Assembly (NCBI GenBank): GCA_037071015.1
Contig: JBAMOY010000001.1
Span: 682,001-746,000 of the forward strand
DNA: 64,000 nucleotides
Origin: JBAMOY01 sp037071015
Lineage (GTDB): Bacteria > Bacillota_I > Bacilli_A > RF39 > UBA660
Reading direction: 5' to 3'
Translations under genes and position numbers: made by a program
Shown here: positions 9,325 to 18,590 of the stretch, piece by piece
Layout: each line of letters starts with the position of its first letter
How positions within the stretch are numbered: position 1 is the stretch's first letter
Notes under the pieces: generated by a model
What the model was told of the DNA's origin: nothing
Seen by the model: the letters and a program-made list of their open reading frames with translations, nothing else
Database searches by the model: none

Positions 9325-9690
9325 ATGGATTGTGTATTTTGTAAAATTATTAATGGTGAAATACCAGCTTTTAAAGTATATGAAGATGATGTCGTCTTAG
9401 CTTTTTTAGATCAAAGTCCAGACAGTAATGGTCACACTTTAATTATTCCAAAAAAACATTTTTTAGATATAGATGAGATTGATCTTGAAACCTTAATGCA
9501 TATCATGGATAGCTCTAAAAAAATCAAAAAATTACTTGAAGCTAAATTGCATATTGATGGTTTAACACTAATTCAGAATAATGGTGCTGTCCAAGAAGTC
9601 AAACATTTTCATTTACATCTAAAGCCATATTATAAAATTAAACAAGAACTTGTCGATATTAAAGAAATTTATGACAAATTAAGGAGCTAA
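9325..9690 (+). CDS. HIT-family nucleotide hydrolase (HinT-like)
   Basis: Histidine-triad protein of 121 aa, a purine nucleoside phosphoramidase or dinucleotide hydrolase class. It has the N-terminal CVFCKIINGEIP motif (CxxC plus His-less zinc site), NGHTLIIPKKH, and the triad KHFHLHLKPYY with HxHxH. AAAGGAG sits ahead of ATG 9325. Monocistronic, from the consensus promoter at 9275-9303 to the hairpin at 9681. Confidence 0.95.
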   Translation: MDCVFCKIINGEIPAFKVYEDDVVLAFLDQSPDSNGHTLIIPKKHFLDIDEIDLETLMHIMDSSKKIKKLLEAKLHIDGLTLIQNNGAVQEVKHFHLHLKPYYKIKQELVDIKEIYDKLRS

Positions 9691-9710
9691 AATTCAGCTC
9701 CTTTTTATTT
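9681..9710 (+). terminator. Intrinsic terminator of the HIT gene
   Basis: AAGGAGCT / AGCTCCTT hairpin followed by TTTATTTT on the plus strand. It overlaps the end of the convergent gene at 9694. Confidence 0.8.
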
Positions 9711-10437
9711 TCTTCTTTTCAGAATAATCTTCGATTAATAATTTTAATTTACTTTCATGATAATAACAATCATCTAAAAGTTCCTCTTCATCTTCTAAAG
9801 TGAAACCTTCTACATATTCCAAATTATGATAATTACAGTAAACTAACTTTAAAATAATGTCACGATAAGAATTAATATCTTTTAAATAATAAGCCCTAAT
9901 AGTATCAACTAAAGCATTCAAATTATTAACTGTCTGATTCTGAATATAAAAATCTAGTAATTTATCAAAATCATAAGATTGACAATCTTTTTTATAATTA
10001 ATTTTCTCTAAAATATATGTTGGACATAATTTAAATAATTTTCGGTCTAAATTATGATATTCGGTTTTAGCAAATAATATATTACGATTAGTAGAACTTA
10101 ATGTTAAATATTCCAAAGTTGCACATATTAAGTTAGATAAAAAATCCATATTTTCATTAGCCAAATTTATAACATCATCAACATCATCGCAGTTATCTAA
10201 AATTTCTAATAAAGTTAAATAATCTTCGAATCCTTTATCCTTGAAATAATAACACATACGATACAAATCAATGCTCATAATACTAACTAATAAATAATAA
10301 ACATCATATTGTTCATTCTTAAGTTCACTTATATGATTATATAAGACATTATCATCAAGTTGATTATCCTTAAAACATTGATCATATATATTACCGAGAT
10401 AATTACGTCCATATTCATTAATATTATTGACAACCAT
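9694..10437 (-). CDS. Uncharacterised protein, 247 aa
   Basis: Soluble, acidic and aromatic-rich (many Tyr, Leu, Asp), probably all-helical; starts MVVNNINEYGRNYLGNIYD with GGGGG upstream of ATG 10437. No signal peptide, membrane helix or recognised motif. It lies 26 bases after pnp on the same strand, so it may be read through from pnp, but nothing in the sequence ties it to RNA turnover. Confidence 0.7.
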   Translation of the reverse strand: MVVNNINEYGRNYLGNIYDQCFKDNQLDDNVLYNHISELKNEQYDVYYLLVSIMSIDLYRMCYYFKDKGFEDYLTLLEILDNCDDVDDVINLANENMDFLSNLICATLEYLTLSSTNRNILFAKTEYHNLDRKLFKLCPTYILEKINYKKDCQSYDFDKLLDFYIQNQTVNNLNALVDTIRAYYLKDINSYRDIILKLVYCNYHNLEYVEGFTLEDEEELLDDCYYHESKLKLLIEDYSEKKKIKRS

Positions 10438-10463
10438 AACAATCCCCCTATTATGATTAAATA

Positions 10464-12593
10464 TTATTTAATCGCTTCTTTGCGTGACAAATTTAACCGA
10501 CCTTTTTTGTCATAACCTTGAGCTTTTACTAAAATTTCATCGCCTATTTTAACGATATCACTTGGTTTTTCAACACGTTTTTCATCTAATTGTGATACAT
10601 GAACCATTCCCTCACAACCTGGCCAAAGTTCCACAAAGCAACCAAAGTCTTCAACTTTAACAACCTTACCTTTATAAATCTTACCTGGTTCTACTTCTCT
10701 AACAATATCCTTAATCATATTGGCCGTACGTTCAATAACGTCTTTATCAGTATGATAAATAACAACTCGTCCGTCGTCCTCTAAATCCACCTTGACAGCA
10801 TTAATATCAGTAACCGCATTGACATTACTAGCTTCTAAAATAATCTTTGTAATCATCTCACCGCCACGACCAATAACATCTTTAATTTTTCCTGGATCAA
10901 TCATAAACGTCATTGTTTTAGGAGCATATTTACTAACCTCTTTACGTGGCTCACTAATCGTATCTTTAATAACATCTAAAATCTGCAAACGTGCTTTTTT
11001 AGCTTGTGCTAATGCTTCTTTTAAAATGTCACGATTAATACCTTTAATTTTAATATCCATTTGTAAAGCGCATATTCCATCTTTAGTTCCAGCGACCTTA
11101 AAATCCATATCCCCTAAATGATCTTCCATTCCTTGAATATCAGTTAACACAGTATAATCATCACCATAAGTAATAAGTCCCATTGCTATTCCGGCCACTG
11201 GAGCTTTAATTGGTACCCCTGCCGCCATTAAACTCATGCATCCTGCACAAATACTAGCTTGGCTAGAAGAACCATTACTTTCCAAAATTTCTGAAACAAC
11301 ACGGATAGTATAAGGAAATTCATCTTCCGAAGGTATAACTTGTGCTAAAGCTCTTTCTCCTAAAGCACCATGACCAATTTCTCGGCGACCAGGAGCACCA
11401 TAACGTCCTGTTTCTCCAACCGAAAATTGTGGGAAGTTATAGTGTAACATAAATCTTTTTTCCGTCTCTAAATCAAGACCGTCTAAAATTTGATGTTCTC
11501 CTAAAGCTCCTAAAGTGGTAACACTTAAACTTTGTGTTTCACCACGAGTAAATAAAGCCGATCCATGTGTTCTTGGAAGTAAATCAATGGCTGTAGAAAG
11601 TGGTCTAATCTCATCCATAGCTCTTCCATCAGCTCGCACATGCTCTTTAACAACGATCGTTCTAAAAATTTCGTATTCAATTTCTTCAAGAACTAATTTT
11701 ACTTTTGTTAATAATTCTTTCAATTCTGGTTCAGCTAAAGTGGCATTTTCATTGGTATATTTATCAATTACTTCCTCTTTAACCGCGTCAATCGCTTCAT
11801 ATTTTTCTAATTTACCTTTAATACGCATTGCTTCATTTAATTTATTAGAACATAAATTACTTACTTCATTCTTTAATTCATCAGTGATTTCTAAGACATC
11901 ATACTCCATCTTTTCTTCACCAATTTCGGCCATAATTTTCTCTTCAAAAGCTACTAACTCTTTAATAGCCTCATGACCAAACATTAATGCCTCTAACATA
12001 TCTTCTTCACTGACTTCTTTAGCTCCAGCTTCAACCATATTAATAGCATCTTTGGTGCCAGCAACCGTTAATTCTATATCTGACATTTCAGCTTGTTCAA
12101 CAGTTGGATTAATAACGAACTCACCATTAACCCGACCTACTTTAACACCAGCAATTGGTCCATCAAAAGGAATTTTACTGATGCAAGTTGCTAATGAAGA
12201 TCCAAACATAGCTGTCATCTCAGGTGAATTGTCGGGGTCAACACTAAGTACTGTATTGACAATTTGTACTTCATTACGGAAGTTTTCTGGAAATAATGGA
12301 CGCATTGGACGATCAATCATTCGTGCCGCTAAAGTAGCACTTTCCGTAGGACGTCCTTCCCTTTTAATAAATCCTCCTGGTATTTTACCCACCGAATATA
12401 ATTTTTCATTATATAATACCATCAAAGGAAAAAAATCAGATAATACATTAGCTGTCTTAGACACAACTGCCGTTGATAAAATAACCGTATCCCCATATCT
12501 TACAATAACAGAGCCATGTGCTTGTTTAGCAACCTCTCCATGTTCAACAATTAACTTGCGACCTCTAAAATCTAATTCAAATACTTTTTTCAT
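10464..12593 (-). CDS. pnp: Polynucleotide phosphorylase
   Basis: 3'-5' phosphorolytic exoribonuclease. Two RNase PH domains flank a helical linker, followed by KH (region FMIDPGKIKDVIGRGGEMI) and S1 (GKIYKGKVVKVEDFGCFVE) domains. The second PH core shows FTRGETQSL and the catalytic DIQGMEDHLGDMDFKVAGT segment. The start chosen is ATG 12593 (MKKVFELDF), with GGAAGGAATG upstream, ten codons inside the longest frame. It lies downstream of rpsO, the conserved rpsO-pnp order, separated by a hairpin. Confidence 0.97.
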   Translation of the reverse strand: MKKVFELDFRGRKLIVEHGEVAKQAHGSVIVRYGDTVILSTAVVSKTANVLSDFFPLMVLYNEKLYSVGKIPGGFIKREGRPTESATLAARMIDRPMRPLFPENFRNEVQIVNTVLSVDPDNSPEMTAMFGSSLATCISKIPFDGPIAGVKVGRVNGEFVINPTVEQAEMSDIELTVAGTKDAINMVEAGAKEVSEEDMLEALMFGHEAIKELVAFEEKIMAEIGEEKMEYDVLEITDELKNEVSNLCSNKLNEAMRIKGKLEKYEAIDAVKEEVIDKYTNENATLAEPELKELLTKVKLVLEEIEYEIFRTIVVKEHVRADGRAMDEIRPLSTAIDLLPRTHGSALFTRGETQSLSVTTLGALGEHQILDGLDLETEKRFMLHYNFPQFSVGETGRYGAPGRREIGHGALGERALAQVIPSEDEFPYTIRVVSEILESNGSSSQASICAGCMSLMAAGVPIKAPVAGIAMGLITYGDDYTVLTDIQGMEDHLGDMDFKVAGTKDGICALQMDIKIKGINRDILKEALAQAKKARLQILDVIKDTISEPRKEVSKYAPKTMTFMIDPGKIKDVIGRGGEMITKIILEASNVNAVTDINAVKVDLEDDGRVVIYHTDKDVIERTANMIKDIVREVEPGKIYKGKVVKVEDFGCFVELWPGCEGMVHVSQLDEKRVEKPSDIVKIGDEILVKAQGYDKKGRLNLSRKEAIK

Positions 12594-12610
12594 TTCTTCA
12601 TTCCTTCCCA

Positions 12611-12638
12611 AAAATAAAGACACTCAAAAAAGAGTGCC
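12611..12638 (-). terminator. Hairpin between rpsO and pnp
   Basis: GGCACTC-TTTTTT-GAGTGTC (seven pairs, one G-U), then TTTATTTTT on the minus strand. It could terminate rpsO partially or protect and process the rpsO-pnp transcript. Confidence 0.65.
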
Positions 12639-12653
12639 TACTATTATTTATGA

Positions 12654-12923
12654 TTATTTTCTTAAACCTAATGATTTAACAATTTCACGATATCTTGTTA
12701 CATCGGTCTTAACTAAATAGTTTAATAAACTACGTCTTTGACCAACCTTTTTTAATAATCCTCTTTTTGAGTGATTATCATGTTTGTGTTCTTTTAAATG
12801 TTCAGTTAAAGTTTTAATTTCTTCAGTTAAAATAGCTATTTGAACTTCTGGTGAACCAGTGTCACCTTCATGACGAGCATACTTTTTAACGATATTTTCT
12901 TTAACATCTTTTGTTAATGCCAT
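12654..12923 (-). CDS. rpsO: Ribosomal protein S15
   Basis: The 89-aa 30S protein that binds 16S rRNA helices 20-22. Family hallmarks are HEGDTGSPEVQIA, HKHDNHSKRGLLK and GQRRSLLNYL. AGGAG lies six bases before ATG 12923. A consensus promoter lies about 80 bases upstream, and a foldable leader suggests the usual S15 autoregulation. Confidence 0.98.
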   Translation of the reverse strand: MALTKDVKENIVKKYARHEGDTGSPEVQIAILTEEIKTLTEHLKEHKHDNHSKRGLLKKVGQRRSLLNYLVKTDVTRYREIVKSLGLRK

Positions 12924-12955
12924 TATTATTCTCCTTTCATTTGATTCGCTTTAAT

Positions 12956-12994
12956 CTTAGATAAAAGTCGGAGACTCTTTAATCCAAGACTAAG
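12956..12994 (-). promoter_or_regulatory. Candidate S15-binding leader structure
   Basis: In the rpsO 5' UTR, an outer CTTAG / CTAAG pairing encloses a seven-pair hairpin (AAGAGTC / GACTTTT, one G-U) with a three-base loop. Known Firmicute S15 leaders use short helices with a G-U/G-C element; this is a fold-based guess, not a family match. Confidence 0.4.
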
Positions 12995-13004
12995 TACATT
13001 AAAT

Positions 13005-13033
13005 AATATACACTATATTTTATTTTTTGACAA
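13005..13033 (-). promoter_or_regulatory. Sigma-A promoter of rpsO
   Basis: TTGTCA (13033-13028), 17 bases, TATATT (13010-13005), reading toward rpsO. Confidence 0.8.
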
Positions 13034-13130
13034 GTATTTTATTAATTATTTCATTTAATAGTATTTTTTATTAACCGAAGATAAAACTATTTACTATCAC
13101 TCGGTTAATATTAAAACACATTAGTTAATA

Positions 13131-13159
13131 TTGACAAAAAGATCGAAAAATGCTATTGT
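13131..13159 (+). promoter_or_regulatory. Sigma-A promoter of the 13195-14279 operon
   Basis: TTGACA (13131-13136), 17 bases, TATTGT (13154-13159), 36 bases upstream of the TTG start. Confidence 0.75.
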
Positions 13160-13194
13160 ATAAGCCATAAATAAATTTTTAGAGGGGTGAAAAT

Positions 13195-13944
13195 TTGTTT
13201 AAAAAAGATAGTCTAAAAATATATGAATTACTTGGAGCTAATTTTTTTCAAAAGATTGTCTTAAAAGTAGAAAAAATCAAATTTATAATAATTGATAAGT
13301 TTTTTCACAATTCTCAACAATCATACGATAAATATTGTGACATAAAATGTCAACGTGATTGTAAGAAAGCTTCTAACAATGAAGAAAAACAACTTATTAT
13401 AAATAATTATAAACTTGAAAAATTGAAATATCGAAAAGAATTAATAACCAAAAAGAACAGAAATTATCATTTAGATTTAAACCAACCAGAGGAAACACTA
13501 TCATATTTAAAATTAAATAAAAAAATTCATATAAAGGGTTTAAAAAAAGATATTGGTTTCATTATCGGATCATTACTTTTATTAGTAGTTCCAAATGAAA
13601 TAATATTCTCAATCGCAATTAGTTCTATAATATTTAATAGTTTATTTCTTTTAATTGATTTTCAATGTATTAATTTACAAAACTATAATATTAAACGTTT
13701 AGAAATTAACAGACAAAGATTAGAAAAACTTGCTAATAAAAGACAAGAAAGAAATATTAAAAAATATGGGGATGCCGCTAAAGTAATCGCAAATGAATTA
13801 ACCAAAACTGATACAATTCCTACACCTAATGAAATTGTATCAAATGCGAATACCTTAGAAGAATTAAAACAAATGAAATCGTTATTACTAACATATATTA
13901 AAAATGATAACAATATAAAAGAAGGAGGACAAAAGATAAAATGA
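13195..13944 (+). CDS. Uncharacterised two-helix membrane protein (249 aa)
   Basis: TTG start at 13195 with GAGGGG five to nine bases upstream. The first 110 residues are Lys/Asn-rich and helical. Two adjacent hydrophobic helices (about 122-155, containing IGSLLLLVVPNEIIF) form a hairpin, followed by a basic coiled-coil-like stretch (INRQRLEKLANKRQERN) and a helical tail. No known family. It overlaps the next gene by ATGA, so the two are translationally coupled. Confidence 0.72.
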   Translation: MFKKDSLKIYELLGANFFQKIVLKVEKIKFIIIDKFFHNSQQSYDKYCDIKCQRDCKKASNNEEKQLIINNYKLEKLKYRKELITKKNRNYHLDLNQPEETLSYLKLNKKIHIKGLKKDIGFIIGSLLLLVVPNEIIFSIAISSIIFNSLFLLIDFQCINLQNYNIKRLEINRQRLEKLANKRQERNIKKYGDAAKVIANELTKTDTIPTPNEIVSNANTLEELKQMKSLLLTYIKNDNNIKEGGQKIK

Positions 13945-14279
13945 GTTTAGGAACAATCGGGACATTAAGTCCAGAATCATTAGGAACAATTGGAACAGTT
14001 GGAGGTGCAACAATAACAACAGTAGGACTTAATGTGGCAGATAATGATTCATTATTAGGAACAACTACAACCGGTATTGGTACTACTGTTTCATCAGTGC
14101 TAAATAATCCAAGCAATTTTTCAAATGAAGCAATTAACATGCGAAATACTCAAGCTTACATAGAATCTATGAATCAAGAGGAACTAAATAATTGGCTTAA
14201 TGCTATTGAAACAAAAGAAGCAGAACTTATGAACCAAGGTATCAATGATACGCCAAAAACACTTGCAAAAAAATTATAG
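13941..14279 (+). CDS. Small Gly/Thr/Ser-rich protein (112 aa)
   Basis: AAGGAGG precedes ATG 13941. The first 55 residues are a low-complexity Gly-Thr-Ile-Leu segment with repeated GTIGT (LGTIGTLSPESLGTIGT); the second half is a hydrophilic helix (NQEELNNWLNAIETKEAEL). No signal peptide. Coupled to the upstream membrane-hairpin gene, so the pair may form one module, for example a membrane-linked assembly or a small exported peptide; neither is shown. Confidence 0.68.
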   Translation: MSLGTIGTLSPESLGTIGTVGGATITTVGLNVADNDSLLGTTTTGIGTTVSSVLNNPSNFSNEAINMRNTQAYIESMNQEELNNWLNAIETKEAELMNQGINDTPKTLAKKL

Positions 14280-14287
14280 AATATAAT

Positions 14288-14317
14288 AAAAATGATGATC
14301 TACTCATCATTTTTTTG
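14288..14317. terminator. Bidirectional intrinsic terminator
   Basis: AATGATGA / TCATCATT stem with T runs on both strands, between the convergent genes ending at 14279 and 14318. Confidence 0.85.
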
Positions 14318-15220
14318 TTATTTCCATAAATTATCCGGATACTTACCTTCACTAATTAGATCATTAATAGCAGAAACCAATTCATCTTTATCCTCTTTGT
14401 AAGTAACCCCATGCCATATAGCTGGCGTTTTAAGTACCTTTACATCACAAATACCATTATTAATCATTTCTTGAATTGAATCTGGAATCAAATATTCACA
14501 TTTTTCTAAATTATTTTTATTCTTCTCAAAAAAAGCTTGAAAATTATCCTCTAAATAATTAAATATTTTTGGAGTAAAACCGAAGAAATTCATTGAAACC
14601 AATTGTTCTTCTGTAACACTAACTTTATCACCATTATCTAATCTTTCGGCAATCAAGTTAGCACCCTCATAACCAATTGATGATTCAGTAATAATCCTTA
14701 AATAATTATTCTCATTAGTTAAGCATACACCTCTTTTTACTTTACCATTAACTGTCAATGTGTTTTTCGCCATATAACCAGCCATTGAAAAATGATAACT
14801 ATCGGGGCTAATATCGTTCATATAATCAAAAATCAATTTAAACGAATCATACCCATAAAAATCGTCAGCATTTATAACAATAAAATTATCTTTTACAGCA
14901 TCTTTACAGCTCAAAATAGCATGTGATGTTCCCCATGGCTTAACTCTTTCTTTAGGAATTTGAATACCAGATGGAATATTACCGATTTTTTGAAAAACAT
15001 ATTCAACCTTAACTTTAGACTCGATTCTTTTGCCAATCGTTTCACGAAATAAATCATAATTTTCTTCTTTAATAATAAAAACCACTTTATCAATTCCTAC
15101 CTTAATAGCATCATAGATAGAATAATCAATAATGAATTCACCATTCGGGCCTATCGGTTCAACTTGCTTTAACCCACCAAATCTACTACCCATACCTGCC
15201 GCCATAATTACTAATGTCAT
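14318..15220 (-). CDS. Sugar-phosphate nucleotidyltransferase
   Basis: A 300-aa Rossmann-type NTP transferase, which forms an NDP-sugar from NTP and sugar-1-phosphate. The N-terminal nucleotide loop is MAAGMGSRFGGLKQ; VINADDFYG supplies the Asp metal ligand around residue 117. The sugar is not identifiable. It starts directly after truB, and its Shine-Dalgarno (GGAGAG) lies inside the last truB codons, so translation is coupled. Confidence 0.85.
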   Translation of the reverse strand: MTLVIMAAGMGSRFGGLKQVEPIGPNGEFIIDYSIYDAIKVGIDKVVFIIKEENYDLFRETIGKRIESKVKVEYVFQKIGNIPSGIQIPKERVKPWGTSHAILSCKDAVKDNFIVINADDFYGYDSFKLIFDYMNDISPDSYHFSMAGYMAKNTLTVNGKVKRGVCLTNENNYLRIITESSIGYEGANLIAERLDNGDKVSVTEEQLVSMNFFGFTPKIFNYLEDNFQAFFEKNKNNLEKCEYLIPDSIQEMINNGICDVKVLKTPAIWHGVTYKEDKDELVSAINDLISEGKYPDNLWK

Positions 15221-16096
15221 TTAATCACTCTCCTTATTTATTAATAACATTTTCCAAGGCTTTATATATTTACCATCTTTTTGATAAATGCCTATTTCAC
15301 GACCTTTACAATCCATAAAACCAACTTTTTCATAACCATAACTATCTACTAATATCTTACCATTATTTATTTCGTTTGCCAAATGCTCATCAACTATAAT
15401 AAATGGTATATCTTTTAAAACATCTCTAATATTAAGAAGTTGGTAATTACCATTATCTATATCTTGCAACTTACAACATTGACTAATATCAAAGGAGCCC
15501 TGCTTAATACGTCTTAAAGCACTCATCGTTCCATAAGTTTGACATTTTTGTGCTATATCATTAATTAAACTTCTAATATAGGTTCCTTTACTTACTAAGA
15601 CGCGAATCTTAAAATGAACTTTATCATCAATTTTTTCGAAACTCAACAATTCTATTTCTTGAATATTAACATTCCTTTTAGGTAAAATAACTTTTTCATT
15701 ATTTCTAGCATATTCATATAACTTTTTCCCATTAACTTTAACAGCAGCATAAATGGGAACCTCCTGTTCATAAGAACCTATCATATTGTTTAAAATCTCC
15801 TTGAAATCACCAAGTGAAATATCAAATGGTTCATCCTTTAACACATTACCTGTTATATCTAAAGTGTCTGTCAATAATCCTAAAATACCATCAGCTATAT
15901 ATTCTTTAGTCATACTTTGAAGGACATCGACTAATTTAGTAGCTTTACCTATACATATAACTAAAACTCCTGTCGCTAGTGGATCTAATGTTCCGGTATG
16001 ACCGACTTTTTTAATCTTAAACTTATGACTAATATGATTGACTACATCGCGACTTGTCATTTCTGAATCTTTATCAATCAATAAAATTCCATTCAT
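15221..16096 (-). CDS. truB: TruB, tRNA pseudouridine-55 synthase
   Basis: Forms pseudouridine 55 in the T-arm of tRNAs. The catalytic Asp is in GHTGTLDPLATGVLV, and the family GTYIRSLINDIA motif is present. The start chosen is ATG 16096 (MNGILLIDK), with AGGTG six bases upstream; a GTG three codons earlier is also in frame. Middle gene of the run rluD-like, truB, nucleotidyltransferase. Confidence 0.96.
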   Translation of the reverse strand: MNGILLIDKDSEMTSRDVVNHISHKFKIKKVGHTGTLDPLATGVLVICIGKATKLVDVLQSMTKEYIADGILGLLTDTLDITGNVLKDEPFDISLGDFKEILNNMIGSYEQEVPIYAAVKVNGKKLYEYARNNEKVILPKRNVNIQEIELLSFEKIDDKVHFKIRVLVSKGTYIRSLINDIAQKCQTYGTMSALRRIKQGSFDISQCCKLQDIDNGNYQLLNIRDVLKDIPFIIVDEHLANEINNGKILVDSYGYEKVGFMDCKGREIGIYQKDGKYIKPWKMLLINKESD

Positions 16097-16105
16097 CTTA
16101 ATCAC

Positions 16106-16957
16106 CTATTTCATTATCTTTTTAAAATCAGTTGGCAAATCCAATTTAAAAGACATTTCTCTTCCCTTAATAGGATGTTTAAATATCAATTGATCGTTGT
16201 GTAAATAAACACGGTTGGCCTTAATTCCGCCATATTTAATATCCCCGACAATTGAATGCCCTATTTCCTTCAAATGAGCACGAATCTGATTTTTGCGTCC
16301 TGTTTTAATATACACTTCTAACATAGTCAGCTGCTTATTCTTTTTCACCACTCGATATTCGGTAATTGCCTCTTTACCTTCTTTTTTATTATTTGTTGAA
16401 TAAACAAACTTATTTTTATTTTCCATCAACCAAGTATGAATGACTCCCTCTTTTTTTACCACGTCGCCAGATACAATAGCAATATAACGCCGTGTTTTAA
16501 CCAAAGCATTCCATTTTCCCTGCATAATGTTTTTTATGTATTCATTTTTAGCAAATAAAACAATTCCTGAAGTTTCACGATCTAAACGATGAACAATGAA
16601 AATTTTATTTTTAGGATTATCCTTTTTAATATATTCTCTAACTTTATTATATAACGTGTTTTTTTCCTGTTTATTAGTAGCTACAGTTAACAATCCTGCA
16701 GGTTTACTTACGACAATTATCTCATTATCTTCATGTAAAATATGAATATTAGTTTTATCCCTTTTATTTAACACATTGTGTTTTATTTCAATAACATCGC
16801 CTTTTTTTAATGAATAATTATACTTTGTAACAATATGCCCTTTGATATTAATCATCTCATTAACTAGTAAAGACTTAACTTTTTTATGTGACAAATCTTT
16901 TAAATTTTCTAATAAATATTTTAATAATGTATCATCTTTCTCTACTGTTATCTTCAT
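16106..16957 (-). CDS. RluD-family 23S rRNA/tRNA pseudouridine synthase
   Basis: A 283-aa RluA/RluD-type enzyme with an N-terminal S4 RNA-binding domain (first 55 residues) and a catalytic domain with the active Asp in IVHRLDRETSGIVLFAK. GRKNQIRAHLKEIGHSIVGD is the conserved C-terminal motif. GGAG lies ahead of ATG 16957. Paralogs with different targets cannot be told apart from sequence alone. Confidence 0.93.
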   Translation of the reverse strand: MKITVEKDDTLLKYLLENLKDLSHKKVKSLLVNEMINIKGHIVTKYNYSLKKGDVIEIKHNVLNKRDKTNIHILHEDNEIIVVSKPAGLLTVATNKQEKNTLYNKVREYIKKDNPKNKIFIVHRLDRETSGIVLFAKNEYIKNIMQGKWNALVKTRRYIAIVSGDVVKKEGVIHTWLMENKNKFVYSTNNKKEGKEAITEYRVVKKNKQLTMLEVYIKTGRKNQIRAHLKEIGHSIVGDIKYGGIKANRVYLHNDQLIFKHPIKGREMSFKLDLPTDFKKIMK

Positions 16958-16991
16958 ATAGCATCTCCGATATCATTATAACATGTATTAT

Positions 16992-17024
16992 AAAAAAATA
17001 TTATGATTATAATCATAATATTTA
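16992..17024 (-). terminator. Intrinsic terminator of the amidase gene
   Basis: A 28-base palindrome with AAATATTATGATTA arms, followed by T on the minus strand; overlaps the stop codon. Confidence 0.7.
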
Positions 17025-18434
17025 AATATTTAACACTTGACCTATACTCAAGTTATCACTTGTCAAATTATTTTTAGCTTTAATTGCAGAAACTGTTGTA
17101 TTATATCTGTTAGCAATACTCCACAAACTATCTCCACTTTTTACCACATAAGTGTTAGAGTTACTAATATTAGGAATCTTTAATATTTGTCCAATACTAA
17201 GTAAATTAGTTTTAAGATTATTATACTGCATCAAGTTATTAGCCGTTGTATTATACCTACTAGCAATACTCCACAAACTATCGCCACTTTTTACCACATA
17301 AGTTATATCACCAGAACCTGTAACTTGATCATTAGGTGGAGTCACTGTACTACCACGAGGAATTTTTAACTGTTGACCTATACTCAAACTATCACTTATT
17401 AAATTATTATAGTTCTTTAATTCACTAACGGTTGTATTATACATATTAGCAATACTCCATAAGCTATCACCACTTTGAACCGTATAAATAATATTGTCTT
17501 CACTTCCTGATGGTTCTTGATTAATATCACTTCGTGGAATTAATATTTGTTGACCGATACTCAAATTAGGCGAAGTTAAATTATTATAACTCATAAGTGC
17601 ACTAACAGTTGTTCCATAATTATTAGCTATTTTATATAAAGTGTCCCCACTACTAACAACATAAACAATAAAATCACCTGTATCGGGATCTTCAGCCGGA
17701 CTTGGAATTTTTAATAGTTGTCCTACCCTTAAAGCATTTGATGATAAATTATTAGTAGCCTTCAATAAATCGACTGTCGTATTAAATTTCTTAGCAATAC
17801 TCCATAAACTATCTCCACTTTGAACCGTATAATATCCACTACCTGGGACCGGTGTATACGGTAAATTTAAATATTCCATAACAGCTCTTACTACAGCTTC
17901 AGCATACAACTTATAGTCATTCTTAAGTTGTGATGGATCATCACCCGGACTATCTAAAAAGCCATATTCTACAATAATCGAATGCATAGGATTAGTGTCT
18001 CTTAACATAAAATAATAGTCTTTAGATGTGTCACTTGGTAATCTTCTTTGATAAGCATAACGTACATTTTGTCCTTCTTTTTTTAATTCTTCTAAAATTA
18101 AATTAGGTAAAGTATCTGTATTACGTAGAGCATATATCACTTCTGCCCCATCTGCATTTTGATTAGCCGAAGCATTAATATGATTAGAAATTAATAAAAC
18201 ATCGGAATTAGCACCAAATGCATTCTTACTACGTGCTACTCTTTCAGAAGGACTAAGTGTTTCATCAGTAGTTCTCGTCATAGCCACCTGTACACCTAGC
18301 TCTTTAAAACGATCATACATATAATCAGAAATAGCTAACGTTAAATCTTTTTCAATAATACCATTACCACTAGCACCGTTATCATCACCACCATGACCCG
18401 CATCAATAACTATTCTCACATCCTCTTTATTCAT
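17022..18434 (-). CDS. N-acetylmuramoyl-L-alanine amidase with five LysM repeats
   Basis: Amidase_3 domain (residues 5-190) that cuts the amide between muramic acid and the stem peptide. Zinc and catalytic residues are visible in IDAGHGGDDNGA, the Glu in GIIEKDL, ISNHINA and IIVEYGF. Five LysM modules (about 205-470), each beginning with a (S/T)GD(S/T)L core such as VQSGDSLWSIA, bind peptidoglycan glycan. No signal peptide precedes the enzyme domain: the protein starts MNKEDVRIVIDAGHGG, with GGAGG at the right distance, so export must be non-Sec or lysis-linked, as with Bacillus CwlC. Confidence 0.93.
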   Translation of the reverse strand: MNKEDVRIVIDAGHGGDDNGASGNGIIEKDLTLAISDYMYDRFKELGVQVAMTRTTDETLSPSERVARSKNAFGANSDVLLISNHINASANQNADGAEVIYALRNTDTLPNLILEELKKEGQNVRYAYQRRLPSDTSKDYYFMLRDTNPMHSIIVEYGFLDSPGDDPSQLKNDYKLYAEAVVRAVMEYLNLPYTPVPGSGYYTVQSGDSLWSIAKKFNTTVDLLKATNNLSSNALRVGQLLKIPSPAEDPDTGDFIVYVVSSGDTLYKIANNYGTTVSALMSYNNLTSPNLSIGQQILIPRSDINQEPSGSEDNIIYTVQSGDSLWSIANMYNTTVSELKNYNNLISDSLSIGQQLKIPRGSTVTPPNDQVTGSGDITYVVKSGDSLWSIASRYNTTANNLMQYNNLKTNLLSIGQILKIPNISNSNTYVVKSGDSLWSIANRYNTTVSAIKAKNNLTSDNLSIGQVLNI

Positions 18435-18556
18435 AAATTACCTCCTAGAATAGTTTATGATTAATGTCTACTTTGGTTATTATTTATCATCAAAATAAAA
18501 GAAATAAACTGTATATTTTATTTTAATATAATTATTATATTTAATAGAAAATACAT

Positions 18557-18590
18557 AAAAAAATAATTAGTATTTTTGAACTAATTATTT
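18557..18590 (-). terminator. Intrinsic terminator of the lipoprotein gene
   Basis: AAATAATTAGT / ACTAATTATTT stem with T tail on the minus strand. Confidence 0.75.

Noticed and set aside
11515..12720. Long plus-strand open frames opposite pnp (153 and 222 codons)
   Set aside because: Antisense to a conserved gene, no ribosome site, composition typical of reverse-frame shadows.
17030..17830. Repeated DNA blocks, possible CRISPR-like array
   Set aside because: These are LysM coding repeats of unequal, in-frame length; no constant repeats with unique spacers. No CRISPR array seen in the window.
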